From assembly GCA_047967505.1 (NCBI GenBank), contig CM106540.1: a stretch of 64,000 bases of DNA, one strand, 5' to 3'. Below are positions 11,116 to 21,371 of the stretch, one piece after another (position 1 is the first letter of the stretch; each line of letters opens with the position of its first letter). The position numbers and the translations under genes are program-made. This stretch comes from Dipteris shenzhenensis (lineage: Eukaryota; Polypodiophyta; Polypodiopsida; Gleicheniales). The notes below the pieces were generated by a model, which saw nothing but the letters and a program-made list of their open reading frames with translations, made no database searches and was not told the DNA's origin.

Positions 11116-12395
11116 CTATGTAGGTGAGGTTTTCCATTCTAATTCCTCATCAAAGATTACATCTCTGGAGATAATGACTTTGCGGTTGATGGGATCATAC
11201 AATTTGTATGCTTTGCTTTCTTCAGTGTACCCAACCATTATGCATTTGTGTGACTTTGCATCCAATTTCCTGCGATGATCATCATGTATGTGAGCATATG
11301 CTATGCAACCAAATATGCAGAAATGCCCAATGCGTGGCTTATGTCTAGTGAATGCTTCATAAGGAGTCATACCCTGTATCGGTTTGGTAGGAAGCCGATT
11401 AAGCAAGTAGTTTGCTGTAGCTATTGCTTCTGCCCAATATTGATTCAGAAGATGCTTTTCACTAAGCATTGCTCTAGCACTGTTTGCTAAAGTCCCATTC
11501 TTCCTTTCAGCTCTTGCATTCTGCTGAGGAGTATCTGCACATTGAATTGTCTTCATATGCCGTGACTTCTATTAAAGTTCATGAATGCTGAAGACATGTA
11601 TTCATCTCCTCTATCTGATCTCATGACCTTGATCTTTCTGCCTGTCTAGTTTTCTACCATGGCTTTGAATTCTTGAAATCTGGAAAACACTTCAGATTTC
11701 TCTTTCAAAAAGTAGACCCAACAATATTTGCTACAGTCGTCAATGAAAGTCAAGTAGTAAAGTGAACCATTGATGCTACGGGTTTGGGCATAACCCCATA
11801 CATTTGTATGAATCAAATCAAGAATACCTCATGCATGAGAGGTACTTCTGACAAAGTTGGTTCACTTTTGTTTGCCGAAGGAGCATGCTTGACAAACCTT
11901 TCCAAGAAACTGTAGCTTCGGAATCCCAATTGCCATATTCTGATTCCTGAGATCTAACAAGTACTTGAAATTGACATGACCATATCTCTTATGCCATTTT
12001 GCAGATAGTGGCATCTGTTGTGGTTGAGCTAACATGGCATGCTTATTTGGTACTATAGCTAGCATTCTGTATAAGCGTCCTTCCTTGACACCTTTTGCTA
12101 CTAGCTCGCATCTTTTGGATTTGATAGTGCATTCATCACCGTCGAAGATGACTTTGTAATTGTGTTCCGTCATTTGACGTATTGACAAAAGGTTCTTGCT
12201 AAGCTTCGAAACATAGAGCACATCTTTGACTAATCCTTTTGTACTAGTGAAATTGTTCATAGGGATAACACCTGTCCCTTGAATTGGATTCGGTGTATTG
12301 TCTGCTGTGTAGATGACATTTTCCTGTCCTTCTAATGGCTTCATTTCTGTGAACCATTCCTGATGATTTATCATATGAGATGATGCACTTAACAA
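11116..12395 (-). pseudogene. Copia B protease edge and integrase
   Basis: 11862-12395 begins just after the protease active site (ASSHMINHQEWFTEM). The expected DSG is not present in frame: the bases before ASS encode LLSA. Then come VLYVSKLSKNLLSI, the GAG_pre-integrase block and the HHCC finger (WHKRYGHVNFKYL, VCQACSFGKQK). After about 300 bp with stops, 11556-11116 carries the last part of the integrase core (TPQQNARAERKNGTLANSARAML, with the catalytic Glu) and the C-terminal block (KPRIGHFCIFGCIAYAHI, CIMVGYTEESKAYKLYD). At least two stops separate the pieces. Confidence 0.8.
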
Positions 12396-12400
12396 ATGCC

Positions 12401-13452
12401 TCTAGATTGAGGTTGCTAGTCGACATGGTGCAAGAAATGTACTCAAAAGTGTCATGAAAATCTCTGTATGAATCAACTGCAAATACATTGTCTATGCCAA
12501 GTGAAATCTCTGAACCGTCGGTGAAGATATAACTGTAATATATAAAATCTGGTATGTATGACAAGGCTTGTGGCAATGATGCCGAGAATAGCCAAGAGGC
12601 TTTGCAAAGCTGAAATGATGTGCACGATGTCATGAAATAGCCGAATAGGCTTTACAATGGTAGCATGTGTGTGTGAAATCAAATGCTATCTGCCCACTGA
12701 ATCAATCTACAATGTGTCTGAAGTCTAAAGTCTGCTCACTGAACTGATGAATGTAAGGTTTCAGGTAATGTAATGATGTGAAACCGTATGTGAGCGTATG
12801 GACTGACTCCGAGTAGGTACTAGTTGGGAATTTCGGGCATGGCTTAGATTGGCAACTTAGGGAAATTCAAAGTGTCCCTTCTATGGTGATCTAGTCTACT
12901 CTGATCCAGATCTAAACCAACCGTCGATTGATGAAAGAATAGCAAGATCCTTTTCTTTTGTTCTTTTTAAGTGCTAGGTTAGATGCATCGATGTAGAGGC
13001 AAATGTGCATGAAGGAAGTGGTTTTGTCGACGAGGCTCAAATGTGAGTGTAACTTGCACCGAAATATGCATATGATGTGACAAATGTGTAGAGCACAAAA
13101 AAACGAGCAACTTTCCTTTTCGGAGTGCACTCAAATTCTTCCTGGATCAAGAGATACGACTTGATCTAGGTGGAGGGGCAGAAGGAGTGCAAATGTGCTC
13201 AATGATGATGTGTCACTGTGAGTCACATGCAGTGATGATGTGGCACTGTGCCTAGCAAGAGGTGTGCCTGTGAAGCCTTGTGCTGAGGTAGCAACTATGT
13301 GCACAGTGTGCCTGACAAGGGACTGTGCCTACAGAGGGGTTAGTGCTGACTGGATAGTTGAGGTGGCACTGACTGAGGTGGCACTGCTAAGGTGGTAGAT
13401 AAGGATTGAGTTAAGGTAGCTTAACCATGGTTCATTAACCCATGGTAAACTT
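12401..13452. other. No gene seen; GTGCCT/GGCACTG-rich DNA
   Basis: Open frames here are short and without domains. From 13190 to 13400 short motifs (GATGATGTGGCACTGTG, GTGCCTGTGAAG, GAGGTGGCACTG) recur irregularly. This is the left flank of the non-autonomous LTR element. Confidence 0.5.
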
Positions 13453-13750
13453 TGTTGGAAAACTGAAAGGAAAGAGTAGAGTGGACACAAACTCAGAATA
13501 CTTGCTTTACTTGCTTGTAGAATGAAGAAGAGTGAGGTCCTTAAGTAGGCACCTCATACATGCTCACTGACATCACTGATGACTTCAGAGCTCCATAATC
13601 ATCTCCTCAATCTGCTCCTAGATTCTCTCAATCATCCTATGTGGCTCTTCCACCACCTAACTGTGCTTGTGGGCACCTAACTGTGCCTCTAGGACTCACA
13701 CATAGAAACATAAGGTGTGCCTGAGGCATACACCTTGAGATATCCCAACA
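13453..13750 (-). repeat. 3' LTR of the non-autonomous element
   Basis: 298 bp, minus-strand start TGTTGGGATATCTC and end TTTTCCAACA. It pairs with 15402-15699; the two mismatches are a T/C near 13582 and a G/C near 13693. Confidence 0.95.
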
Positions 13751-14219
13751 AACCCCCCCTCAAGGAAATGCCTCAGTCTATGTCAAGGATACATCTAGTC
13801 TCATAGTTTCTCATGCCATCTCATGGTGGTCAAGGATTAATCTATGGCTAGGTTCTCATGCTAGCAAGGGTTCCCTTGGGTGTAAGGTAAACAAAAAGGG
13901 ATACAAAAAGACCTTCCAATGGTTATCTCCCCTACATGTACATGCACACAATGTCTGCAGGAGGTACCATGGAGCAAAACATACACATGGCCTACATCAT
14001 AAGGTGACCAGAGGTGTTTACAAAACACACAAAACACAATAGTTTATTTTCATTCATTTTGGAGGACTATCCAGGCTGAGTACCTTGACATAAAAAGAGA
14101 GATGTGGAGCATACATAGAGATGATTTAAAATGCATAATCTTCATGGGATGCCTCATCTTGTGGAGGAAAAATATCCATGTCAAGGCAAGGTCTTACCAC
14201 ATGGGCAGTGTCTAGTGCC

Positions 14220-14540
14220 TTATAAGATGGCCTTATAAGATGGTACTATGACAGAACAAGTGGATCTGAAAGTCATATCCTTCAAGAGAACAATTATCTT
14301 GTCATCTCCATAGTTGTGTAGAGAAGCATATCTTAGGTATCTGACCTTCATTTTTTTCTTGTCCTTGGAGTCAAATAAAAGTGCCATGAGAGGGTAGATC
14401 TCTGTAGTTGCTTCCTTTTTGGCAACCATTGTTTTGGCAATCTTCAACAAGGAAGTCAGGTTGGCATTTTCATCCTTTGTAGCATAACAAGACATTGCTT
14501 TATGTTTTGGCTTTTCACATATTTTGCATAAGCAAGCCAT
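14220..14540 (-). CDS. Small CCHC-containing ORF inside the non-autonomous element
   Basis: 106 residues starting MACLCKICEKPKHKAMSC. Residues 5-18 fit a zinc knuckle, C-x2-C-x4-H-x4-C (CKICEKPKHKAMSC). The rest (SLLKIAKTMVAKKE, YLRYASLHNYGDDK) matches no family I know. Just upstream on the same strand, in broken frames, are two more Cys/His clusters: HLCEVCKKKHHC near 14690 and HFSCYSKPC near 14600. Together they suggest the remains of a Cys/His-rich nucleic-acid-binding protein, perhaps a gag-like nucleocapsid kept in a non-autonomous element or a captured gene fragment. Whether it is translated is unknown. Confidence 0.4.
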   Translation of the reverse strand: MACLCKICEKPKHKAMSCYATKDENANLTSLLKIAKTMVAKKEATTEIYPLMALLFDSKDKKKMKVRYLRYASLHNYGDDKIIVLLKDMTFRSTCSVIVPSYKAIL

Positions 14541-15389
14541 GAGAGGCTCTAACCCAAGTATTGGGTAGTTTCTTCTCTCTTACAGGGCTTAGAATAACAA
14601 CTGAAATGCTTCAAAATATAAGCATTTAATGTAGCAAAGTCTTGTGACCAAATTTCAAACAATGATGCTTCTTCTTACATACTTCACAGAGGTGGCTTAA
14701 AATGAGAACTTTCCAATCAAAACCAGGTCTAGTAATTCAAAGAAAAACTGAAGCCACACTTGTACTGAAGTTATTGAAAGTTAAAAAAAAAACAGAAATG
14801 CTAGAGTAGCATTTTATGTAGCATCATCTTCAAAAACTTGTCCAAAACTGTCAAAAATGAAAAGCTGAACTTGGAGGGCTTGTAGCTCACTCTTCAAAGC
14901 AAGGAAAATAGGTCTTTCTAAGGCAAAAGAAAGCTCATATACCAGAGAAGGTCCAGCACAGAGGTTGGATGAAATGGTGCGCAATTTTGCCTGAGAGAGT
15001 TACTACAGGCTGAAACTGAGTTTTGACGATTTCTCCCTCGTTACTAAATCAAATGGCCTGAAAAATGTCTCAAAATCTTCATCTTGAGGTCGCCCATCTA
15101 CTCCTAAGAGGGCTCAGGCAATGGCGGAGCAGGAAGGGAGTATTGAGCAACAGAAGAAATTCGCTGTTTGGAGAATAGCAGCCACCACAGATGTTTTTTC
15201 TTCAATTGCTTGCAAGTGGAAGTTTGCCCATACTAGAGGAGTTTCCAACTCAGAGGGTTTGGGCAATGGTGGTTTGTAGGTGGAGAACCAAGCTCTCAAA
15301 GATTTTGGGAAGAAAGAGGAAAATGGAGAAGAAGAAGATGAAGAAGAAGAAGATGATGTGGCAGAAATGGGCTCAAGGGGGATCAAAGG

Positions 15390-15401
15390 GCTCTGATACC
15401 A
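15390..15401 (-). other. Primer-binding site of the non-autonomous element
   Basis: TGGTATCAGAGC on the minus strand, directly abutting the 5' LTR. It is the same initiator-Met tRNA site as in the Copia elements, which suggests a Copia partner for mobilisation. Confidence 0.9.
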
Positions 15402-15699
15402 TGTTGGAAAACTGAAAGGAAAGAGTAGAGTGGACACAAACTCAGAATACTTGCTTTACTTGCTTGTAGAATGAAGAAGAGTGAGGTCCTTAAGTAGGCA
15501 CCTCATACATGCTCACTGACATCACTGATGACCTCAGAGCTCCATAATCATCTCCTCAATCTGCTCCTAGATTCTCTCAATCATCCTATGTGGCTCTTCC
15601 ACCACCTAACTGTGCTTGTGGGCACCTAACTGTGCCTCTAGCACTCACACATAGAAACATAAGGTGTGCCTGAGGCATACACCTTGAGATATCCCAACA
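15402..15699 (-). repeat. 5' LTR of the non-autonomous element
   Basis: 298 bp, near-identical to 13453-13750. It is followed on the element side by the primer-binding site and on the outside by target duplication AACTT (15700-15704). Confidence 0.95.
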
Positions 15700-15704
15700 A
15701 ACTT

Positions 15705-16800
15705 GACAGTGGAGAAAATCACCGGATCACAGAGTGCCCCCATCGTGGTAGCTCGGCTACTTTCCAACCCCTCTCTAGAGATTGTGGAATAGGACATGCT
15801 TGTATGGATTGTCCCATGAAAAATAAAGGCCCAAAACAAACAGAGGTTAAGCTTGATGTCCCAATTGGCATCATTGAGGTGGAGTCTGGCAAGTGTAATA
15901 TCACAACCTATAAATGTAATTACACGCCAACAAAAAGAGGCCACCAAGGACCCTAACATTCCAATCCAGCCAAAGTGACTTCTGAAAAAGAAAGCACAAG
16001 TGCCTCCACCTCCGCCAAGCAATGAGCAACCGAGCTCATCCACATCAACCCCCGAGCCTCAAAGAAAAGAAGCTCCATACCGAAATGCAGAGGTGGAGAA
16101 GGCTCGTTTTCAAGCACTTCAACAATGGGTACAAAACGAAAAAGCTCAATTTGAGGTTGAGAAACAAGCTCAAGACCCAATCCATGACTTGGCTCCACAA
16201 AGTATTAATATTGTACTCAAGCCTTTTTTCCAACAATAGACTCCACAACATAATGTACAGCCACGTCAACTTGAAGGAGCCGCACTCTCTAGCATCTTGA
16301 GTTGCCTTGTGTCAATTCCTATCGCAATCCTCCTACGAAATTGTCCCAATCTCTGGGAGAGTTTCAAAGGATGGATTGAACTTGCAAATACCCCTCCACC
16401 TATGAACGACATCGAAGATATCCTTGTGCGGATGGGTGAGAGAGATGACATACGCAACATTACTGTGCCTTTGATCCACAAGGCATATAATGAAGTCCAA
16501 GCCATAGTGGATGGCAGAGTAGGTGTATATGTCCTATCAAAGGAGCTCTACGAAGAATGGGGTCTCCCATCAATGCAAAAGGCTAATTTCAACATACGCC
16601 TTGCGGATGATTCATGGGCTAAACCCTTGGGAATGGTAAATGGTGTGTCCATAAAGATCGTAGGAGTTCGCTTTTCTCTTCAATTCACAATCTTGGATCT
16701 CTGCAAAAAATCCTATCAAATCTTACTGGGACATCCTTGGATATGGGAAGCATCAGTTCTCCATGACTGGGGAAGTGATAGACTGACAATCCAGAATTGA
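15705..16800 (+). pseudogene. Gypsy-type gag tail and retropepsin-like domain
   Basis: 15705-15956 encodes a Cys-containing segment (ITECPHRG, CGIGHACMDCPMKN) resembling a degraded nucleocapsid region; stops follow. 16297-16800 (168 codons) looks like a plant Gypsy aspartic protease: AIVDGRVGVYVLSKELYEEWGLP, VNGVSIKIVGVRFSLQFTILD and the flap/C-terminal signature ILLGHPWIWEASVLHDWG. The expected D-[ST]-G active site reads DGR, so it would be inactive. The following sequence (to 16920) keeps a short linker. It may be the 5' part of the Gypsy element whose RT starts at 30481. Confidence 0.6.
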
Positions 16801-17018
16801 GACACCGCAGTCAGGGTGAATGTGGGAACAGGAGCAATAAAACTAATTGTGCCTAGAGCATTGGATGACACATCTCCCACGACAATCTCAAGCAAATCAA
16901 CTCCCCTACAACAGCATGCCATACACTACTACACACGGATCCTATTGCGACGTTTATGTATCGACGTTTAGCGCGCACGAGGCACTAATCGTCGGTATGA
17001 AAAGCGCATCCCGTAAAG

Positions 17019-17145
17019 CGTCGCTATATAGCGACGTTAAGCAAAAGTTGCTATATAGTGACGATTATAAAAGTCGCTATATAGTGACTTTTAAGAGTCG
17101 CTATATAGCGACACTAAGATACTATGTTATAGCGACGTTTTTCAG
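17019..17145. repeat. Left subterminal array of the TCGCTATATAGCGA palindrome
   Basis: The 14-bp perfect palindrome is at 17021-17034, with variants at about 17047, 17073, 17098 and 17126 (GTGACG, GCGACACT). Spacing is about 25 bp. Such arrays in CACTA elements are transposase binding sites. Confidence 0.8.
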
Positions 17146-17410
17146 AGATGTTTTTTACTCATATAGGCCTTAAAAGTTAGTTTTTTCCAATGACATAATT
17201 TTTTAAATTTTCATACATGTTTGATCTCATAGAGAATAAAATTATGAGAGCATGTACATGTTTGATCCTTTAAAAGAATAAAAGTACAAGAGTATGTACA
17301 TCAAGTTCGAAGCTCATATATTCATGTCTATGTTTGAGACTTGGCTTCATCCTGAGCCAAGTCTAGTGTGCCAAACAAGTCTATCTCCAACTCTATATTG
17401 AGTTGATCTC

Positions 17411-17710
17411 CTATATCATCATCGTACGTTCACCATAGACTTGATCATCTTCTTCAATAAAGTCGAGTGATTCTTGATGATTGTCATCTCCTTCCTCAAT
17501 ATCGTGATCTCCATCTTCCTCCCATATGATGTCATTATGCACATCTTCGTCTTGGCTCATATTCTGATCTTCATCTTCTTCTCTAAATCCATCTAGATCA
17601 ATTGGATCCGGCATTGGTAGTGGCATCTCCATATCCACATGATCTCTATCTTCATATCCACATTGGTGGTGTGAAGGTATATGCACACCACCCTCCTCAT
17701 CCTGTCTCAA
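17411..17710 (-). CDS. Acidic ORF between palindrome arrays, unknown
   Basis: 99 residues, very acidic: DLDGFREEDEDQN, IIWEEDGDHDIEEGDD and FIEEDDQVYGERTMMI. The opening (MRQDEEGGVHI) faintly resembles the end of CACTA transposase accessory domains (an R-x-D-x-EG pattern), but this is not enough to name it. It lies on the minus strand inside the presumed CACTA derivative and could be the C terminus of a deleted transposase gene. 17834-18031 on the same strand is also open (65 codons) without recognisable content. Confidence 0.3.
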   Translation of the reverse strand: MRQDEEGGVHIPSHHQCGYEDRDHVDMEMPLPMPDPIDLDGFREEDEDQNMSQDEDVHNDIIWEEDGDHDIEEGDDNHQESLDFIEEDDQVYGERTMMI

Positions 17711-18091
17711 GATTTCGTGTCATGTACGCATGCAATATTAATCATGAACTCAAATAGCAATGACTTTTTGATGATCCATCACCATGTGCACCACCAACGG
17801 TGGGTTATGGTTTGGGCTCCTCCCCATACATCCTCAAGTGGCGCATGACAATATGGCATTGATGTCATACTTCTCGCTTGCAATGATAATACAATCTCTC
17901 CATAAGCCACTCTGCACTCCCGAGCATTGGCGCATCATCTGACAAGCTTTCACTCGTCCCTTCCATCTGCACACCTCTAAAGTCATAACACAAAATGCAA
18001 GGAAATCCTTTAAGATCCAAAAATTAGCCACCCATGAGCTCCTTCCCTCTCTTCTTAGATCAAGTGCCTTGAATTGATACTTTTAAGGTAT

Positions 18092-18333
18092 AAGTGTCGC
18101 TATATAGCGACACTTAGGGTTAAAGGTCGCTATATAGCCACTTAGCCACTTTTAGGGTTAAAGGTCGCTATATAGCCACTTTTAGGGTAAAGGTCGCTAT
18201 ATAGCCACTTTTAGGGTTAAACGTCACTATATAGTGACTTTTAGGGTTTGAGTTTTTTAATGTTAAAGGTCGCTATATAGCGACTCTAAAGGGTCGCTAT
18301 ATAGCGACGAAAAAGCGTCGCTATATAGCGATG
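18092..18333. repeat. Right array of TCGCTATATAGCGA palindromes and TTTAGGGTTAAAGG spacers
   Basis: Perfect palindromes at 18097-18110, about 18273, about 18294 and 18318-18331 alternate with half-altered copies (GGTCGCTATATAGCCACTTTTAGGG) every 30-50 bp. The same core as at 17019-17145 ties the two arrays into one element. Confidence 0.8.
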
Positions 18334-18359
18334 CTATGGATTTAAACCGAAACCGTCGC

Positions 18360-18830
18360 GATGCGTGGCTCTTTCTTTTGCACTCTCTAATTTCTATTGT
18401 AAGCAAAGCAATCTCTCCTCCCACCTATTTCTGACGACCTCCCACTCTATTCTCCACTCCTCACCACTACTCACCCCTCTCCTAGCTCTTGTGCTTCCCC
18501 TCCACCCTTCTCCCTCTTTGGTTTCTTGAAAGGAAGTTTTTGAAGAGGTGAGTCTCTTTGAACAATGTAGGTAGGTTTTTTGTGTGATTTCGTTTTGTGA
18601 GTGCTTCTCCTTGTATTGCTAAAGCTCCTTACTAGTTTCATGCTTGATTTCAAAGGATTGAAACAAAAAACGAGATTTTAAGAAAGAAAGAAGACTCTTC
18701 TCTTTTGTAGGGCCAGTCCACAAAACACTGAGCGGGACGTACTATTCCAAGTAAGTGCTTCCTCTTTTTTCCATTTGTTATTTTTTTAATTTGCATTGGC
18801 TTGCAGCTAGCGCCTTAAGTGCTAGCTGTA
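18360..18830 (+). other. Possible transcribed leader with splice-like sites
   Basis: CT-rich DNA after the palindrome array. GAAGAG/GTGAGT near 18547 and CCAA/GTAAGT near 18750 resemble donors, and TTTTGTAG/GG near 18711 resembles an acceptor, outlining a mini-exon of about 40 bp. Plant CACTA elements often start transcription just inside the subterminal repeats. No ORF follows, because the sequence runs into a tandem array. Confidence 0.25.
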
Positions 18831-18837
18831 GTGATGG

Positions 18838-19925
18838 GCGTAGGAACCTTCTCTTCCGCTCTCTTCCGTCTTCTCTCCTCTTCTTTCCCTCCTCTCCTTC
18901 TCCTTCTCCTTCAATCTTTCAATCTCTTTCCCCCTCTTTTTTCCTCTTTTGTTTCCCTCTTCTTCTCCTCTTTCCCCCCCTCTTTTACCTCTTTCATGCT
19001 CATGCTCTTATGCTCATGCATAAGCATAAGCATAAGCATGAGCATAAAAGAAGGAGACATATGTCTCTTTTTCTCTCTTTCCTTTTCCTCTTCTTCTCTC
19101 TTTCTTTCCCTCTTTCCCCTTTTCCAATCTCTCTTTTCTTTCCCTCTTCTTCTCTCTTCTCCTCTTTCCCCTCCTCTTTTCCCTCTTTCATGCTCATGCT
19201 CTTATGCTCATGCATAAGCTGAGAGCATGAGCATGAAAGAGGGAAAAGAGGAGGGAAAAGAGGAGAAGAGAGAAGCTTATGCATAAGACTCCTCTTATGC
19301 ATGAGCATAAGAGAAGGAGACATATGCTCATGCTTATGCTTATGCATGAGCATAAGAGAAGGAGACATATGCTCATGCATAAGCATGAGCATATGTCTCT
19401 TTTTCCCTCTTTCCTTTCCCTCTTCTTCTCTCTTTCTTTCCCTCTTTCCCCTTTTCCAATCTCTCTTTCCTTTCCCTCTTTTTCTCTCTTCTCCTCTTTC
19501 CCCCCCTCTTTCATGCTCATGCTCTTATGCTCATGCATAAGCATAAGCATAAGAAAAGGAGACATATGCTCATGCTTATGCTTATGCATGAGCATAAGAG
19601 AAGGAGACATATGCTCATGCTTATGCTTATGCATGAGCATAAGAGAAGGAGACATATGCTCATGCATAAGCATGAGCATATGTCTGTTTTTCCCTCTTTC
19701 CTTTCCCTCTTCTTCTCTCTTTCTTTCCCTCTTTCCCCTTTTCCAATCTCTCTTTCCTTTCCCTCTTCTTCTCTCTTCTCCTCTTTCCCCCCCTCTTTCA
19801 TGCTCATGCTCTTATGCTCATGCATAAGCATAAGCATAAGAAAAGGAGACATATACTCATGCTTATGCTTATGCATGAGCATAAGAGAAGGAGACATATG
19901 CTCATGCATAAGCATGAGCATATGT
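18838..19925. repeat. Tandem array, about 290-bp unit: pyrimidine tract plus ATGCTTATGC/GCATAAGCAT hairpin blocks
   Basis: Each unit has about 150 bp of CCCTCTTTCC-type polypyrimidine, then runs built from CATGCTCATGCTTATG and its complement CATAAGCATGAGCATG, then AGAAGGAGACATATG. Unit starts are near 19060, 19390 and 19680. The ATG/CAT blocks are self-complementary and could form long hairpins. Long open frames on both strands here (MLMLMHEHK... peptides) are products of composition, not genes. Confidence 0.85.
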
Positions 19926-19931
19926 CTCACG

Positions 19932-20450
19932 AGACTACGAATCAGATGCGGATTCAGAATCTGGAGACTCAACTCACGAACAAAAAATTGTCTGAGTTTG
20001 AAGCGGCAGAGAAGTTCATCACTAGGGTGAAGAATCTGCAATTGGCATCACCATCACCAGCGAGAATCTAGCACGAAGGTGCATACGGATTCTCCCACCA
20101 AAGTACGACGGTCTTGTTACGGTGTTGAATATGCAGAACAAAAATCTGCTCCTCAACTTTGAGGATTTCAGTGCGATGCTTTTGGAGGAGGAGATGCGTC
20201 AAAAGAAGAGGACTGGAGAAGATTTGGCTTTCTACACTAGATCAAAGAAAGGTAAGGGTAATAACTCTGGTAACCGATGATAAAAAGAGAAAGGAGAAGA
20301 TCAAGTGCTTCTATTGCAACAACTTGAAGGCAGGGCACAAGTAGAATGAGTGCTAAAAAAAGATTGCAGATGAGAAGAATGGAGTCAAGAAAGAGTCCAA
20401 CAACAGTGCGCAAGTAGTACCAATACAGTTGTTTGTAGCAATTAAGGAGA
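19932..20450 (+). pseudogene. Copia C gag C-terminal part
   Basis: Broken frames encode AEKFITRVKNLQLA, ENLARRCIRILPPKYDGLVTVLNMQNKNLL, FEDFSAMLLEEEMRQKKR and a basic stretch. These match the C-terminal half of a UBN2 capsid. A knuckle-like CFYCNNLKAGHK, stop, NEC (20309-20352) carries two extra residues between Cys and His and a stop (TAG at 20342-20344). At least four stops occur. Confidence 0.65.
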
Positions 20451-20451
20451 T

Positions 20452-21188
20452 TTGCACGGAGGCACACTTCATGTACCTACGGATGAACCTTGGATCATTG
20501 ACAGTGGTGCATCGTGCCACATGACCGGTCGGAAGGATTGGTATACCTCTCTACAGTCGGTAGGGAATGACATCATGGTAGCAGTCGGCAATGATGCAAA
20601 ATGTCCAGCAAAAGGAAAAGGTACAATTGCTCTCAAGTCACATGGAGTTGTAAAACAGTTGTTCGATGTTCTTTATGTGCCAGATATCAAAAGGAACTTC
20701 TTGTCCGTTTCTGCGATCACGAATCGGGAGCTCAAAGTTTAATTCGATAAGAATGGTGTACAGATCCTGGATCTTCAAGGAAAAGTCATTGGTAAAGGTA
20801 CATGGCACAAAACATTTACAAACTCTCAGCTTTTAGTGCTCGAGCGGATGTGAAGAACACTAAGCTGTGGCATGAGAGGTTTGGTCATCTAAACCTTAGT
20901 TCTTTGAAGGAGATGCATAAAAGTGGAATGATTGCAGACCTACCAGAAATTTCAGATCTGCCCGATGTATGTGAAGCTTGCATGATGGGCAAGCAGCATC
21001 GGCAGCCCTTTCCTAAAGAGGCCAGCAGGGCAAAGGCTCCTCTAGAGCTCATTCACATGGACCTCTGCAGAAAGATGGAGATGAAAGCTTTGGGTGGTTC
21101 CTACTACTTCATGACGCTGATCGATGACTACAATCGAAGGATATGGATATACTTCCTGAAGACAAAAGACGAGGCTTTCAATAGGTTC
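20452..21188 (+). pseudogene. Copia C protease and integrase N-terminal part
   Basis: 20452-20742 has protease with an intact WIIDSGASCHMT active site and VLYVPDIKRNFLSVSAI. A TAA interrupts at 20740-20742. 20802-21188 has the HHCC finger (LWHERFGHLNLSSL, VCEACMMGKQHR), the first catalytic Asp (LIHMDLCRKM) and TLIDDYNRRIWIYFLKTKDEAF. The frame is then cut at 21188 by the LTR of Copia D, and the missing continuation resumes at 27092. Confidence 0.85.
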
Positions 21189-21357
21189 TGTGGGGGTTAA
21201 AGGTCACTGTGCCTTAACCCCAGTTATGTAATACTCAAACACATATATAAATGAATGAAAAAGAAGATTAGGGTGGTTCTGCACCCACCAAAACTTGTGT
21301 GGCTCTCTGTCTCTCTCTCTCCTTCTTCCGTTCTTGCTTCCGTTGAGAGCACTCTCA
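21189..21357 (+). repeat. 5' LTR of Copia D
   Basis: 169 bp from TGTGGGGGTTAAAGG to AGAGCACTCTCA. Against the 3' LTR it has two substitutions and lacks 2 bp (TAAT for TACAAT) and 9 bp (one GAGAGTGCT unit). Contains ACATATATAAATG, a TATA-like site. Confidence 0.95.
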
Positions 21358-21359
21358 AC

Positions 21360-21371
21360 TGGTATCAGAGC
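21360..21371 (+). other. Primer-binding site of Copia D
   Basis: TGGTATCAGAGC, two bases after the LTR end. Confidence 0.92.

Larger units (their letters stand above)
9258..12395 (-). mobile_element. Copia B, old and gag-less
   Basis: Minus-strand Copia remnant in the order protease edge, integrase, RT, RNase H from high to low coordinates. No gag is visible upstream. The sequence from 12401 to 13452 has no protein similarity I can see, so the 5' third is deleted or beyond recognition. Many stops and frameshifts make it much older than Copia D or A. Its proteins form a different lineage from A, G and I (for example YIDDLIVTGS in RT and SSHMINHQEWF after the protease site). Confidence 0.85.
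13453..15699 (-). mobile_element. Complete non-autonomous LTR retrotransposon, 2,247 bp
   Basis: Two 298-bp LTRs (13453-13750 and 15402-15699) differ at only two positions that I find. Both carry TG...CA ends. The minus-strand polypurine tract (GAGGGGGGG, 13751-13760) and primer-binding site (15390-15401) set the orientation. The flanks carry identical target duplications, AACTT at 13448-13452 and AACTT at 15700-15704. The 1.65-kb interior has no protease, integrase or RT, so the element must move using enzymes of another element. It carries Cys/His-rich coding traces. Near-identical LTRs indicate recent insertion. Confidence 0.95.
16924..18833. mobile_element. CACTA-like DNA transposon derivative (ends uncertain)
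   Basis: A CACTACTACACACGG end at 16924 is followed by an array of TCGCTATATAGCGA palindromes (17019-17145). A second array lies at 18092-18333, and GTAGTG occurs at 18828-18833 after an imperfect palindrome (AGCTAGCGCCTTAAG...). CACTA elements carry short CACTA-starting inverted ends and subterminal arrays of short repeats, as here. The three-base flanks (ATA, ATG) do not match, so the right boundary is tentative. No full transposase remains between the arrays. Confidence 0.5.

Noticed and set aside
15114-15437. 107-codon minus-strand ORF with poly-Ser
   Set aside because: It starts inside the LTR and runs through the primer-binding site and a GAAGAAGAA tract, so it is a leader artefact.
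18781-18833. GTAGTG at 18828 as certain right end of the CACTA element
   Set aside because: The three-base flanks differ (ATA and ATG) and the terminal inverted repeat beyond CACTAC is not convincing; kept only as a possible end.
18755-20041. Long open frames rich in Met, Leu, His, Ser and Phe on both strands
   Set aside because: They translate a short-period repeat (ATGCTCATGCTTATG and polypyrimidine); frames are open on both strands through repetition and no domain is present.
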